Positions 51,129 through 60,659 of a DNA stretch of 64,000 nucleotides are shown one piece after another. Position numbers and translations under genes: made by a program. The notes under the pieces are model-generated. The model had not been told where the DNA came from and ran no database searches. It worked only from the letters and a program-made list of their open reading frames with translations. The number at the start of each line of letters is the position of its first letter. Within the stretch, counting starts at the first letter, position 1. Source of the DNA: Nocardiopsis prasina DSM 43845 (GTDB taxonomy: Bacteria; Actinomycetota; Actinomycetes; Streptosporangiales; Streptosporangiaceae); assembly GCF_000341265.1 (NCBI RefSeq), contig NZ_ANAE01000127.1, forward strand, positions 5,116 through 69,115, written 5' to 3'.

Positions 51129-53051
51129 GTGAACGACCACCGGAGCGCCTCGGAGCCGCCCTCGCGGGAGCCCCTGCGCGCCGCGCTCGCCTGGACCGGG
51201 GCCGGGCTCTTCGCTGGTTCCCTGGTCTTCGCCGTGGTCGGCCTGGCCCTGACCTTCGAACCGGTCGCCGCTCTGACCGGAACGGAGCGCGTGGCCGACA
51301 TCCCCGCGCACGCCACCACCTCCTGGCTCCTACTGGGCCTGATCGCGGCGGCCGGTCTGGTCGTTCAGCGCCCTCTCCTACCCCGGTCGGGCGTGAGCAC
51401 GGGCGGGGAGGGCACTTCGCCGAGCGCGCTCGGGATCGGAAGGACGCTGGTGGCGGTGGGTGCCGCGGTGCTGGCTCTGCTCGCCGTGCGTCACTTCCCC
51501 CGGGACGCCCTGATCCCGGCCTCGGTCCACGCGCACTCCTTCACCGAAACCGGCGTCCTGATCTGGTCCTGCGTGGTGCTGTTGGCAGCGGCCGGGCTCC
51601 TTTCGGCCGGGGCGGGACACGCGCGCGGGCGCCGCTCGCGCCCCCTCCTCCCCGTCACCTCCGCCGGTGCCGGGGTCGTCGCCGTGGTCCTGGTCGCCGG
51701 GCTTGCCGCGTCGGTCACCCATCCCAGAGTGATCCACACGGTCGTCGCGGGCGACCTCGGCGAACCGCCGTCCGTCCCCGCCAGTGTCGGGGCCGAGGGG
51801 TGGGTCTGGTCTCCTCCGCCGGGTGTACGGGTGGAGCGCGTGGAGGCCGGGCCCCGGGGACCGATCCTCGTGCTGCCGGACGGGGTCATCGCCCTGGACG
51901 GCCCGAGCGGGCAGGAGCTGTGGACCTATCGCGAACCGCACGGCGAGGGGGTCGCGGCGCGACTCCTCGACGACGTCCTCTTCCTGACGCGTGACTCCGG
52001 GAACATCTCCATGACGGGTACGGTGCTGGACCCCGCCACCGGCGGGATCATCCCCGGTGAACCCCACCTGGAGGAGCTGGTGGCGTACGCGCGGTCGACC
52101 ACCCTGCACGAGTACCGTGACGACGCCGGGACCAGGGGGATCGAGGCGCGGGCGTTCGACCGCACGGCGACGGGGACCGGCGGGACGCGGTGGACCTTCG
52201 TCCCACAGGGGGAGGGTCTGTACTGCGAGCTCCAGCGGGACGTGTGGCCGACGACCGACCCCGGCACCGGAGACGGGCTGGTCGTGGTGGCCCACGCCTG
52301 CGCGGACGCGCGGGAGTACGGGGAGAGGACGCTCGCCCCAGCCCCTCCGCTCGCGCCCGCCGACGGCTCCGAAGGAATCCTCGCCCACGGGGAGTCACTG
52401 GACTCGGCGGTCGCCACCGTCGCCGCTCTCGACCTCGCCAGCGGTGAGGAGGTGTGGCGGCACGAACACCCCGTCCGCCGGTCGTGGGGCCGGTTCGACC
52501 TCGGCCCAGTGGAGGGTGCGGCTCTCTCCGAGGGCGAGGCGCGTGCCCTCCGGTTCGGGGCCGACGGAGAGCTGTTCCTGCTCGACCCGCGCACCGGGAA
52601 GCCCCTCGGCCACCCGGAAGAGGCGCGGGATCCACGCGGGCGGTTCGGACCCGGGGTGGACCGGGTCCTGCGCGCGGACACCGCGGGCACGGTCCTCGCG
52701 CTGAAGGGCCGCTACCCGGGGACCGCGCGGGCCGTGGAGGTCCTCACGGCCGACCCCGGGGGCGAGGTGACCGCTCGGGTCACGATGGACGTGGCCGGGG
52801 AACCGGCCCCCGAACTCCTTGACCAGGCGGTCGTCCTGGACGACGCTCTCCTGATCCCCTACGTGGATCGGGAGGCCGATGAACGCGGCGTCCACTCCTT
52901 CGCGCTCGCGGCCGGCGGTCTCGGCGGGGAACGCGTGGAGATCGGTCCGTCCGCGAAGGACGTACCTGGGGAGCACCGGCTGGTCGCCGTCCCCGGCGCC
53001 GTGGTCTCCCACGGCTCCGGCGCGGCCGACGTCCACGGCCTGGTGCCCTGA
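51129..53051 (+). CDS. Membrane protein with PQQ-like beta-propeller
   Basis: 640 residues from a GTG with GGGGCGGGG before it. Four membrane helices (about 20-45, 60-78, 97-115 and 135-190, the last a pair) are followed by a large extracellular propeller with PQQ-type blades: VLPDGVIALDGPSGQELWTY and AALDLASGEEVWRHEHP. PQQ-like propellers outside dehydrogenases often serve in protein binding. No enzyme residues seen. Codons fit the genome. Confidence 0.72.
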   Translation: MNDHRSASEPPSREPLRAALAWTGAGLFAGSLVFAVVGLALTFEPVAALTGTERVADIPAHATTSWLLLGLIAAAGLVVQRPLLPRSGVSTGGEGTSPSALGIGRTLVAVGAAVLALLAVRHFPRDALIPASVHAHSFTETGVLIWSCVVLLAAAGLLSAGAGHARGRRSRPLLPVTSAGAGVVAVVLVAGLAASVTHPRVIHTVVAGDLGEPPSVPASVGAEGWVWSPPPGVRVERVEAGPRGPILVLPDGVIALDGPSGQELWTYREPHGEGVAARLLDDVLFLTRDSGNISMTGTVLDPATGGIIPGEPHLEELVAYARSTTLHEYRDDAGTRGIEARAFDRTATGTGGTRWTFVPQGEGLYCELQRDVWPTTDPGTGDGLVVVAHACADAREYGERTLAPAPPLAPADGSEGILAHGESLDSAVATVAALDLASGEEVWRHEHPVRRSWGRFDLGPVEGAALSEGEARALRFGADGELFLLDPRTGKPLGHPEEARDPRGRFGPGVDRVLRADTAGTVLALKGRYPGTARAVEVLTADPGGEVTARVTMDVAGEPAPELLDQAVVLDDALLIPYVDREADERGVHSFALAAGGLGGERVEIGPSAKDVPGEHRLVAVPGAVVSHGSGAADVHGLVP

Positions 53052-53204
53052 GTCCGTCCGGGAGGGGGCTGGCTCCGAGCGGAGGCGGTCCCCGGGGCGG
53101 TGGTCTCCTCCCTGAGTCAGGAGGGGCCCGCGTGTACGGCTGGCATCCCTGACCCCCTGGGCTCGTCCTCTCGCAATCCGTGAATCTTTTTTTCCCAACT
53201 ACCA

Positions 53205-53232
53205 CCAATCCGCTCCCCGACCTGCTCCGAAT
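53205..53232 (+). promoter_or_regulatory. SigK-like promoter of the lipid operon
   Basis: CCAATC (53205-53210), 16-nt spacer and CCGAAT (53227-53232), 39 nt before the first ATG. This is close to the mycobacterial SigK consensus as I recall it (CCATCC / CCGAAT). The region is also locally AT-rich, with a run of T at 53187-53193. Confidence 0.55.
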
Positions 53233-53271
53233 CACTGGTGTCAGCCAGACACCTGTTTCGCGAGAGGACGC

Positions 53272-54564
53272 ATGAGCACACACCACAACGGGCGTCGCAG
53301 GGTCGCGGTCATCGGTAGCGGCGTCTCCGGACTGACGGCCGCGTACATCCTCGGCCGGCACGACGACGTCACCCTGTTCGAGGCCGACGACCGCCCAGGC
53401 GGCCACGCCCACACCCACCGCGTTCCCGGGGCGGACGGCGGCGAACTGGGTGTCGACTCCGGCTTCATCGTCCACAACCGCCGCACCTACCCCCATCTCC
53501 TGCGGCTCTTCGACGAACTCGGCGTGGCCACCCGGCCCACCGAGATGAGCCTGTCGGTGAGCTGCGAGGGCTGCGGTCTGGAATACGCGGGCGCACGGGG
53601 GGTGCGCGCGCTGTGGCCGAGCGGGTCCCGGCGCAGCGCCGACCACGTCCGCATGCTCCTCGACATCCCGCGCTTCCACCAGGCGGCCCGTCGCCTGGTC
53701 TCCGTGGCCCGCAGGGTCGACCCCGGGGGCACGGTGGTCGGCCCCACCCTGGGGGAGTTCGCGGACCGGCACCGTTTCTCCCCCTACTTCACCGCGCACT
53801 TCCTCCTGCCGTTGGTGTCGGCGGTCTGGTCCTGCCCGGCCGGAACCGCCCTGGACTACCCGGCCCGACACCTGTTCGGCTTCCTGGAGCACCACGGCAT
53901 GCTCGGCGTCTGGGGGTCCCCGCGCTGGCGCACCGTGGAGGGCGGCTCCCTCACCTACGTGGAACGTGTACTGGCGGGACTGCACTCCGTCCGCCTGGGC
54001 ACACCCGTGCGGGCCCTGTCCCACAACGGGGACGGGGTGCGGCTGAGCACCGACTCCGAGGTGCTGGAGTTCGACGCCGCCGTGGTCGCCACCCACGCCG
54101 ACCAGGCCCTCGCGCTCATCGAACACCCCTCCGCCGACGAACGGGAGGTCCTGGGAGCCTTCACCTACACGCGCAACCACACCCTGCTGCACACGGACAC
54201 CTCGGTCCTGCCCTCGGACCGGGACACCTGGGCCTCCTGGAACCACCGGCTGACCTCCTGCGACCCGGGCGGCTCCCCGGTGCGGGTCAGCTACCACATG
54301 AACCGGCTCCAAGGGCTGCCCGAGGGCACCGACTACGTGGTCACGCTCAACGCCGACGACGACGTCAAACCCGACCGGGTGGTGGCGGCCATGGACTACG
54401 CCCACCCCGTCTTCACCCCGGAGTCGGTGGCCGCGCAGGGACGGCTGCGTTCCCTGGACACCCCCGTCCTCGCCTTCGCCGGGGCCCACCACGGCTGGGG
54501 GTTCCACGAGGACGGCTGCCGCTCCGGGGTCGAGGCGGCCGCCGCCCTGGGGAGGCGGTGGTGA
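53272..54564 (+). CDS. FAD-dependent amine-oxidase-like protein (Rv0449c type)
   Basis: 430 residues of the NAD(P)-binding/amine oxidase flavoprotein family. FAD loop VAVIGSGVSGLTAAYIL, then FEADDRPGGHAHTH, which is the family mark of lipid-operon members, and GVDSGFIVHNRRTYPHLL. It ends in the FAD-binding tail GWGFHEDGCRSGVEAA. In mycobacteria the homologue is next to ufaA1. It may reduce or desaturate the methylated acyl chain. The stop overlaps the next GTG. Confidence 0.88.
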   Translation: MSTHHNGRRRVAVIGSGVSGLTAAYILGRHDDVTLFEADDRPGGHAHTHRVPGADGGELGVDSGFIVHNRRTYPHLLRLFDELGVATRPTEMSLSVSCEGCGLEYAGARGVRALWPSGSRRSADHVRMLLDIPRFHQAARRLVSVARRVDPGGTVVGPTLGEFADRHRFSPYFTAHFLLPLVSAVWSCPAGTALDYPARHLFGFLEHHGMLGVWGSPRWRTVEGGSLTYVERVLAGLHSVRLGTPVRALSHNGDGVRLSTDSEVLEFDAAVVATHADQALALIEHPSADEREVLGAFTYTRNHTLLHTDTSVLPSDRDTWASWNHRLTSCDPGGSPVRVSYHMNRLQGLPEGTDYVVTLNADDDVKPDRVVAAMDYAHPVFTPESVAAQGRLRSLDTPVLAFAGAHHGWGFHEDGCRSGVEAAAALGRRW

Positions 54565-55361
54565 TCCCCGCCCTGTACGAGGCCACGGTGCGGCACGCCC
54601 GCGCCGAGCCCGTCCGGCACGTCTTCGAGCACCGCACGTACTACTGGCTGGTCGACCTCGACTCCCCGCCCCGCCTTCCGTGGCCGTTGCGCGCCCTGGC
54701 GGGGTTCCACCCCGCCGACCACGGTGACGGCCGTGCGGCGACCCTGCGCGCCGACATCGTCCTCCACCTGCGCGAACACGGGATCGACCTGAACGGCGGC
54801 CGGGTGTTCATGCTCGCGCACGCCCGGGTGTTCGGACACGTCTTCAACCCGCTGACCGTCTACTGGTGCCACGCCCCCGACGGTTCCCCGCGTGCGGTCG
54901 TCGCCGAGGTCCACAACACCTACGGCGACCGCCACCGCTATCTCCTCCACCCGGACCAGCGGGGGCGGGCCACCGTGCCCAAGGCCCTGTTCGTCTCCCC
55001 GTTCAACGAGATCGACGGCGAGTACCGGCTCAGCCTGCCCGAGCCCGGCGAACGGCTCGCGCTCACCGTCGCCCTCCACCGTGAGGGCCGTCCTCCCTTC
55101 ACGGCGTCCGTGCGCGGCCGTCGCCGCCCCGCGACCCTCGCCCAGCTGCTCCGCCTGTCCGTGCGCCACCCGTTGGCGCCGCTGGTCAACGCGGCCCGCA
55201 TCAGGGTCCACGGTGTCTGGCTCCACCTGCGCGGCCTCCCCATCCGGGAACGCCCCGAAGCCGGCTGCCCTCGCACCGATGCGCGCGGGCCCCGCACGCG
55301 TGCCCCCGACAGCGCCCGCCCCAGTCCCGGCCGACCCCAACCACGAGGAACACGACCATGA
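54561..55361 (+). CDS. DUF1365 protein (Rv0448c type)
   Basis: 266 residues. DUF1365 family, nearly always found between an FAD amine oxidase and a cyclopropane-synthase-type enzyme. RTYYWLVDLDSPPRLP and FGHVFNPLTVYWCH are family signatures, and ALFVSPFNEIDGEY is also conserved. Function unknown but linked to modified fatty acids. The GTG start and the ATG of the next gene both overlap stop codons. A low-complexity Pro/Arg tail of about 40 residues closes the protein. Confidence 0.88.
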   Translation: MIPALYEATVRHARAEPVRHVFEHRTYYWLVDLDSPPRLPWPLRALAGFHPADHGDGRAATLRADIVLHLREHGIDLNGGRVFMLAHARVFGHVFNPLTVYWCHAPDGSPRAVVAEVHNTYGDRHRYLLHPDQRGRATVPKALFVSPFNEIDGEYRLSLPEPGERLALTVALHREGRPPFTASVRGRRRPATLAQLLRLSVRHPLAPLVNAARIRVHGVWLHLRGLPIRERPEAGCPRTDARGPRTRAPDSARPSPGRPQPRGTRP

Positions 55362-56617
55362 CCGCGACCAACCCCCACCCACCCGGCGCCGTCGACCCGC
55401 GCCGCTGGCCCGACGTGGCCAGGGTCCCCAACAGCCGGCTGCGCACCGCCGTGGCCCGCCTGATCGCCGCCCGCGCCGTCCCTGCCGTGGGGATCCGCCT
55501 GCACGTCGGCCAGGAAGCACCACCCGCCGAGCTCACCGAAGGGGGCGCCCCCGTGCTGTGGCTGCGCGACCCCGACGCCTTCCACGCCCGCCTGGCCCAC
55601 GACGGCCTCATCGGGTTCGGGGAGTCGTACATGGCCGGGGAGTGGGACTCACCCGACCCGGTCGCCGTGCTCACCCGCTTCGCCGAGCACTACGAGGAGC
55701 TGGTCCCCAAGCCGCTCCAGCCGTTGCGCCACCTCACGCTGCCGCGCCGCCCGTCCTCGGACCGCAACACCCGCGCCGGGGCCCGTCGCCACATCAGCCA
55801 CCACTACGACCTCTCCAACGACCTCTTCGCCCTCTTCCTCGACCGCACCATGACCTACTCGTCGGCGCTGTTCACCGACGACGACCCGCGTGACGCCGAC
55901 GGCCTGGCCCGTGCCCAGGCACGCAAGACCGACCGGCTCCTGGACGCCGCGCGGGTCGGGGAGGGCACCCGGCTGCTGGAGATCGGTACCGGCTGGGGTG
56001 AACTGGCCGTGCGCGCCGCACGCAGGGGAGCCCACGTCACCTCCCTCACCCTCTCCACCGAACAGCGCGACCTCGCCCGTGAGCGCGTGGCCGCCGAGGG
56101 ACTGTCCGACCGGGTCTCCGTGGAGCTGTGCGACTACCGGGACGCCACCGGCACCCACGACGCGGTGGTCAGCTGCGAGATGGTCGAGGCGGTCGGCGAA
56201 CGCTACTGGCCCGACTACTTCGCCGCACTGGACCGGCTGGTCCGGCCCGGCGGAAGAGTCGCCCTCCAGACCATCACCATGGAACACCGCCTGATGAGGG
56301 CCTCCCGGGGCTCCTACACGTGGATGCACAAATACGTGTTCCCCGGCGGGCTCATCCCCTCGGTCACCGCCGTCCGCGAACAGCTCGCCGCCCGGACCGG
56401 ACTGCGGATCACGGACCGCCTCGCCTTCGGCCGGGACTACGCCGACACCCTGCGCGTATGGCGCGAGACCTTCGCCGGGGCGGCGGAACAGGTGCGTTCG
56501 CTCGGCTTCGACGACACCTTCCGCCACATGTGGACCTTCTACCTGGCCTACTGCGAGGCCGGGTTCCGGTCCGGGCTCATCGACGTCGAACAGATCACCA
56601 TGGAGCGTGCCGCATGA
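55358..56617 (+). CDS. Cyclopropane-fatty-acid-synthase-type methyltransferase 1
   Basis: 419 residues of the CFAS family. The N-terminal lipid-binding domain is followed by HISHHYDLSNDLFALFLD and a SAM site LEIGTGWGELAVRAA, where the usual Cys of motif I is Thr. SCEMVEAVGERYW is the later active-site region. It transfers a methylene or methyl group from SAM to an unsaturated phospholipid acyl chain. UfaA1 of M. tuberculosis, in the same gene order, is reported to make tuberculostearic acid. Confidence 0.88.
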   Translation: MTATNPHPPGAVDPRRWPDVARVPNSRLRTAVARLIAARAVPAVGIRLHVGQEAPPAELTEGGAPVLWLRDPDAFHARLAHDGLIGFGESYMAGEWDSPDPVAVLTRFAEHYEELVPKPLQPLRHLTLPRRPSSDRNTRAGARRHISHHYDLSNDLFALFLDRTMTYSSALFTDDDPRDADGLARAQARKTDRLLDAARVGEGTRLLEIGTGWGELAVRAARRGAHVTSLTLSTEQRDLARERVAAEGLSDRVSVELCDYRDATGTHDAVVSCEMVEAVGERYWPDYFAALDRLVRPGGRVALQTITMEHRLMRASRGSYTWMHKYVFPGGLIPSVTAVREQLAARTGLRITDRLAFGRDYADTLRVWRETFAGAAEQVRSLGFDDTFRHMWTFYLAYCEAGFRSGLIDVEQITMERAA

Positions 56618-57927
56618 CGACCACCCACCCGCACCCCCGGGGCGTCGCCCACCTGCTCGGCCCCCTGGTCGCCGCCTTCTTCAACGGGGTCCTCCCGGTC
56701 CGACTGCGGGCCTGGGACGGCAGCGAGACCGGACCGCACGGCGCCCCGCGCGTGACCGTCCGCGACCGTGACGCCCTGCGCCACGTCCTGGCCCGCCCCG
56801 GAGAACTCGGGCTGTCCCGCGCCTACGTCACCGGTGGTGTCGAGGTCGAGGGTGACCTCACCGACGCGCTGCGCGGGGTGTGGGCGTCCGTTGAGGCACA
56901 CGGCACCTCGCTCCCCGGCCCGCGCACCTGGGCGAGGATCGCCCGCACGGCCGTGGTCCTGGGAGTGGTCGGACCGCCGCCGCCCCCTCCGGTCTCCGAG
57001 GCCCGCGTCAGGGGACGGCGCCACTCCCGGGAACGGGACGCAGCCGCGATCTCCCACCACTACGACGCGGGCAACGACCTCTACGAGCTGCTGCTCGACG
57101 AGACCATGGCCTACTCGTGCGCGCTCTGGGACGAGGACGATCCCGGCCAGAGCCTCGCCGACGCCCAGCGCGCCAAACTCGACCTGGTCTGCGACACCCT
57201 CCGCCTGAACAAGGGGGACCGGCTGCTCGACGTCGGGTGCGGGTGGGGGTCGCTCACCCTGCACGCGGCGCGCTGGTACGGGGCGCACGTCTCGGCGCTC
57301 ACCCTGTCCGCCCGGCAACGGGACCACGTGCTCGCGCGCGCCGAGGAGGAGGGGCTCGAACAGCTCGTGGACGTGCGCCTGCTCGACTACCGCGACGTCG
57401 CCCCCGACACCTTCGGGCCCGGCGGCTTCGACGCGGTCGCCTCCGTGGAGATGGGCGAGCACGTGGGCCGTGACGGCTACGCTCCGTTCACCCGCCGGCT
57501 CCACGGTCTGCTGCGCCCCGGCGGCGCCCTGCTGGTCCAGCAGATGTCCCGGCGCGGACCCCACCCCGGCGGCGGCCCCTTCATCGAGCGCTACATCGCG
57601 CCCGACATGCACATGCGTCCGCTCGGTGAGACCGTCGGCCTCCTTGAGGACGCGGGGCTCGAAGTGCGGGGCGTACGGGCCATGCGGGAGCACTACGTCC
57701 GCACCGCCCGCGCCTGGACGGACGCGCTGGAGCGGCGGTTCGACGAACTCGTCGCCCTCGCGGGGCCCGAGGCGGCCCGGGTGTGGCGCCTCTACCTGGC
57801 CGGAGGGTCACTGGCCTTCGAGGAGGGGCGCATGGGCGTGGACCAGATCCTGGCGGTCCGCCCGGACCCGGTGAGCCGGGACGAGACCAGCGCGGAACCG
57901 GTCGCCGAGGCGGTGGCGACACGATGA
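56614..57927 (+). CDS. Cyclopropane-fatty-acid-synthase-type methyltransferase 2
   Basis: 437 residues of the same family as the preceding gene but clearly divergent: AAISHHYDAGNDLYELLLD, then the canonical SAM motif LLDVGCGWGSLTLHAA, and VEMGEHVG. The C-terminal half ends in GSLAFEEGRMGVDQIL, a family hallmark. The ATG overlaps the previous stop (ATGA). Having two CFAS proteins side by side suggests two acyl positions or two steps (methyl versus methylene). Confidence 0.88.
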   Translation: MTTTHPHPRGVAHLLGPLVAAFFNGVLPVRLRAWDGSETGPHGAPRVTVRDRDALRHVLARPGELGLSRAYVTGGVEVEGDLTDALRGVWASVEAHGTSLPGPRTWARIARTAVVLGVVGPPPPPPVSEARVRGRRHSRERDAAAISHHYDAGNDLYELLLDETMAYSCALWDEDDPGQSLADAQRAKLDLVCDTLRLNKGDRLLDVGCGWGSLTLHAARWYGAHVSALTLSARQRDHVLARAEEEGLEQLVDVRLLDYRDVAPDTFGPGGFDAVASVEMGEHVGRDGYAPFTRRLHGLLRPGGALLVQQMSRRGPHPGGGPFIERYIAPDMHMRPLGETVGLLEDAGLEVRGVRAMREHYVRTARAWTDALERRFDELVALAGPEAARVWRLYLAGGSLAFEEGRMGVDQILAVRPDPVSRDETSAEPVAEAVATR

Positions 57928-58736
57928 CCGCCCTCACCGCCTTCCTGCTCAACCTCGCGGTCACCGCGGTCGTGGTGGGCGCGGTCATGCTCGCCACCTT
58001 CGCGGTCGCGGTCCGTGTGGGACGCCACGGCGTCGTGGACGTCGCCTGGGGGCTCGGCTTCGTCGGGGTGGCCGTGTCCACCGCCGTGGTCGCCACCGCC
58101 ACGGGGACCGGCGACCCCGCGCGGATCTGGTTGCTGGCCGCCCTCACCGCCGTGTGGGGTCTGCGACTGGCCGTCCACATCGGGCTGCGCGGCCGCGGCA
58201 AGGGCGAGGACCCCCGGTATGAAAGGTTCCTCGCCAACGCCCCGGGCAACCGGAACCTCCACGCCCTGCGGGTGGTCTACCTGCTCCAGGGGTCCCTCCT
58301 CCTGCTGATCTCGCTCCCGTTGCAGGTCGCCGCCCACACCGCCGGTCCGCTCGGCTGGCTGGCGTTCCTGGGCGTGCTGGTCTGGCTCACCGGGTTCGCG
58401 TTCGAGTCCGTCGGCGACGCCCAGCTCGCCCGGTTCAAGGCCGACCCCGCCAACCGGGGCCGGATCATGGACCGGGGGCTGTGGGCCTGGACCCGGCACC
58501 CGAACTACTTCGGCGACGCCCTCGTGTGGTGGGGCCTGTTCCTGGTCGCCGCCGGGTCCTGGTGGGTGCTGCTCACCCTGCCCGCGCCCCTGCTGATGAC
58601 CTACCTGCTCACCCGTGGTTCGGGCCAGCGACTGCTCGACGAGCACATGTCCGGCCGACCCGGCTGGTCGGAGTACGTCGCCCGGACCAGCGCCTTCGTT
58701 CCGCTGCCCCCGAAGAGGGCGGCCGCCCGGGAGTGA
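57924..58736 (+). CDS. DUF1295 membrane protein (Rv0446c type)
   Basis: 270 residues, six or seven membrane helices, DUF1295 (steroid 5-alpha-reductase-like) family. VAWGLGFVGVA starts the conserved core, and GLWAWTRHPNYFGDALVWWG is the diagnostic C-terminal motif. The family is akin to NADPH-dependent reductases and isoprenylcysteine methyltransferases. As the last gene of the operon it may reduce the methylene intermediate. The ATG overlaps the previous stop. Confidence 0.9.
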   Translation: MTALTAFLLNLAVTAVVVGAVMLATFAVAVRVGRHGVVDVAWGLGFVGVAVSTAVVATATGTGDPARIWLLAALTAVWGLRLAVHIGLRGRGKGEDPRYERFLANAPGNRNLHALRVVYLLQGSLLLLISLPLQVAAHTAGPLGWLAFLGVLVWLTGFAFESVGDAQLARFKADPANRGRIMDRGLWAWTRHPNYFGDALVWWGLFLVAAGSWWVLLTLPAPLLMTYLLTRGSGQRLLDEHMSGRPGWSEYVARTSAFVPLPPKRAAARE

Positions 58737-58770
58737 GCCCCCGCGCGGTCTCGCGTGGGAACACGGCAGA

Positions 58771-58808
58771 CCCCCGGCCGGAGGGTGTGGAGTGGCCCCG
58801 GCCGGGGG
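58771..58808. terminator. Bidirectional hairpin terminator
   Basis: 11-bp perfect stem (58771-58781 with 58798-58808) between the convergent DUF1295 and aldehyde dehydrogenase genes. Confidence 0.7.
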
Positions 58809-58830
58809 CGGTTCGCAGGACGGGGGCCGT

Positions 58831-60309
58831 TCAGACGGCCCCGTCCGCTCCCGGGTCCTCGCCGACGCGCACCACCACGGCCTTGGGCTCGGTGAAGAAC
58901 TCGCGGCTGTAGGTGCCGCCCTCGCGGCCCAGGCCGGAACGACCCACCCCGCCGAAGGGTGCGCGCAGGTCGCGGACGAAGAAGCAGTTCACCCACACCG
59001 TGCCCACCCTCAGGGAGGCGGCCACGCGGTGGGCGCGGGACAGGTCCTCGGTGAACAGCATGGCGTTGAGCCCGTAGGGGCTGTCGTTGACCTCCGCCAC
59101 CACCTCGTCCTCGGTGTCGAAGGGGGTGACCGTCACGAGCGGACCGAAGACCTCCTCGTTGCGGTGCGGTGCCTCCTTCGGCAGGCCGGTGACCACGGTG
59201 GGACGTACGAACAGCCCCGGCCCCGCCGCACCGGTCGCCACGGTGCCGCCCCACTCCGCCACGGAGTCGAGGTATCCCGACACCTTGCGGTGGTGCTCCC
59301 CGGAGGACAGCGGGCCCAGCAGTGTGGCCGGGTCCTTGGGGTCCCCGGGCACCAACAGGTCCGCGGCCCCGCACAGGCGGCGCGTGAACTCCTCCGCGAT
59401 CGACCGGTGCACGTACAGCCGCGATCCGGCCAGGCACACCTGTCCGGCGTTGGTGAAGGCCGCGCGCGCCGACCACTCCACCGCCCGCTCGATGTCGGCG
59501 TCGGCGAACACCACGTTCGCGCCCTTGCCGCCCAGTTCGAGGCTGACCGGGGTGAGGTGGGTGGCCGCCGCGCGCGCCACCGCCGTCCCGGTGGCGCTCT
59601 CACCGGTGAAGGTGACCCGGTCCACCCGGGCGTGGCCGGTCAGCGCAGACCCCACCGAGTCGGGGCCGTAGCCGTGCACCACGTTGAGCACCCCGGGCGG
59701 CATCCCGGCCTCCAGAGCCAGGCGGGCCAGGATTGTGACCGAGGCGGGGGAGTCCTCCGCGGGCTTCAGCACGACCGTGTTTCCCCAGGCCAACGCGGGA
59801 GCGATCTTCCAGCTCGCCAGCATGAGGGGGAAGTTCCACGGCGCGATGGCCACCACCACACCGGCCGGTTCGTAGCGGGTGTAGGCGTGGTGGCCGGTGT
59901 CGGAGGGGTACAGCTCGGCCGGGGTGAGGGCGGCGTGGTCGGCGAAGAACCGGAGGTTCTCAGCGGTGCGCGGAACGTCCTTGTTCAGGCTCTGCGACAC
60001 GGGTTTGCCCATGTCACGGGTGTCCGCCAGGGCCAGGTCCCGGCGGTTCTCCAGCACGAGATCGGCCAGCCGGTGCAGGATCGCACGGCGCTCGGAGCGG
60101 CTCATCCTCGGCCACGGTCCGGAGTCGAAGGCCCGGCGGGCGGCGTCCACGGCCAGGTCCGCCTCGGCCCCACCGCCAAGGGGGAAGCGGGCCCAGGGGC
60201 GGCCCGTGTAGGGATCGACGCTGTCGAAGCCGGGACCGTCCCCGGCGGTGATCTCCTCGCCGTCGATGACGTGGCCGAACAGCTCGACGTCCGACTGTGC
60301 CCCGGCCAT
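58831..60309 (-). CDS. Aldehyde dehydrogenase (hydroxymuconic-semialdehyde type)
   Basis: 492 residues, NAD(P)-dependent aldehyde dehydrogenase. Base in LELGGKGAN, nucleophile in NAGQVCLAGSR, cofactor loop FTGESATG. It resembles 2-hydroxymuconic or betaine-type semialdehyde dehydrogenases. The tautomerase gene lies one base upstream, which favours a place in aromatic meta-cleavage. The ABC importer genes follow on the same strand farther upstream. The exact substrate is uncertain. Confidence 0.88.
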   Translation of the reverse strand: MAGAQSDVELFGHVIDGEEITAGDGPGFDSVDPYTGRPWARFPLGGGAEADLAVDAARRAFDSGPWPRMSRSERRAILHRLADLVLENRRDLALADTRDMGKPVSQSLNKDVPRTAENLRFFADHAALTPAELYPSDTGHHAYTRYEPAGVVVAIAPWNFPLMLASWKIAPALAWGNTVVLKPAEDSPASVTILARLALEAGMPPGVLNVVHGYGPDSVGSALTGHARVDRVTFTGESATGTAVARAAATHLTPVSLELGGKGANVVFADADIERAVEWSARAAFTNAGQVCLAGSRLYVHRSIAEEFTRRLCGAADLLVPGDPKDPATLLGPLSSGEHHRKVSGYLDSVAEWGGTVATGAAGPGLFVRPTVVTGLPKEAPHRNEEVFGPLVTVTPFDTEDEVVAEVNDSPYGLNAMLFTEDLSRAHRVAASLRVGTVWVNCFFVRDLRAPFGGVGRSGLGREGGTYSREFFTEPKAVVVRVGEDPGADGAV

Positions 60310-60310
60310 G

Positions 60311-60571
60311 TCAGTTCCCCTCCGGAGCGGGTGCGCCGACGCCGACGCCGTCCGCCGCGTGCTCGGTATCGGATCGGTCCAGGCCGCGCTGCTCGGCCAG
60401 GGTGGTGCCTCCGGCCGACCACAGGGTGGGCGGCACCTCGCGGACGATGACGCGGATGCTCCGCGCGGGGGCGTCCAGGCTGGTCTCGACCGCTTCGTGC
60501 ACGGACCGCATGAGCTCGCGCAGCCGCGCGGGGTCCCGGCCCTCGGTGAGGGTCACTTCGATCAGGGGCAA
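60311..60571 (-). CDS. 4-oxalocrotonate-tautomerase-family protein
   Basis: 86 residues, starting with TTG and an AGGAGAG site. Met removal gives the N-terminal Pro, the catalytic base of the family (MPLIEVTLTEG). RSIRVIVREVPPTLW is the conserved second strand. The C-terminal 20 residues (Gly/Ala-rich) are extra. It lies one base from the aldehyde dehydrogenase gene. 2-hydroxymuconate tautomerase is the likely activity. Confidence 0.85.
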   Translation of the reverse strand: MPLIEVTLTEGRDPARLRELMRSVHEAVETSLDAPARSIRVIVREVPPTLWSAGGTTLAEQRGLDRSDTEHAADGVGVGAPAPEGN

Positions 60572-60659
60572 GGGAACTCTCCTGTGAGGGGTCGGGCCGG
60601 TGCGGTCCCGGCCGGGGTCGGTGCCACACGTGGCGGCGCCGACCCCGGCCGTGGACGGG

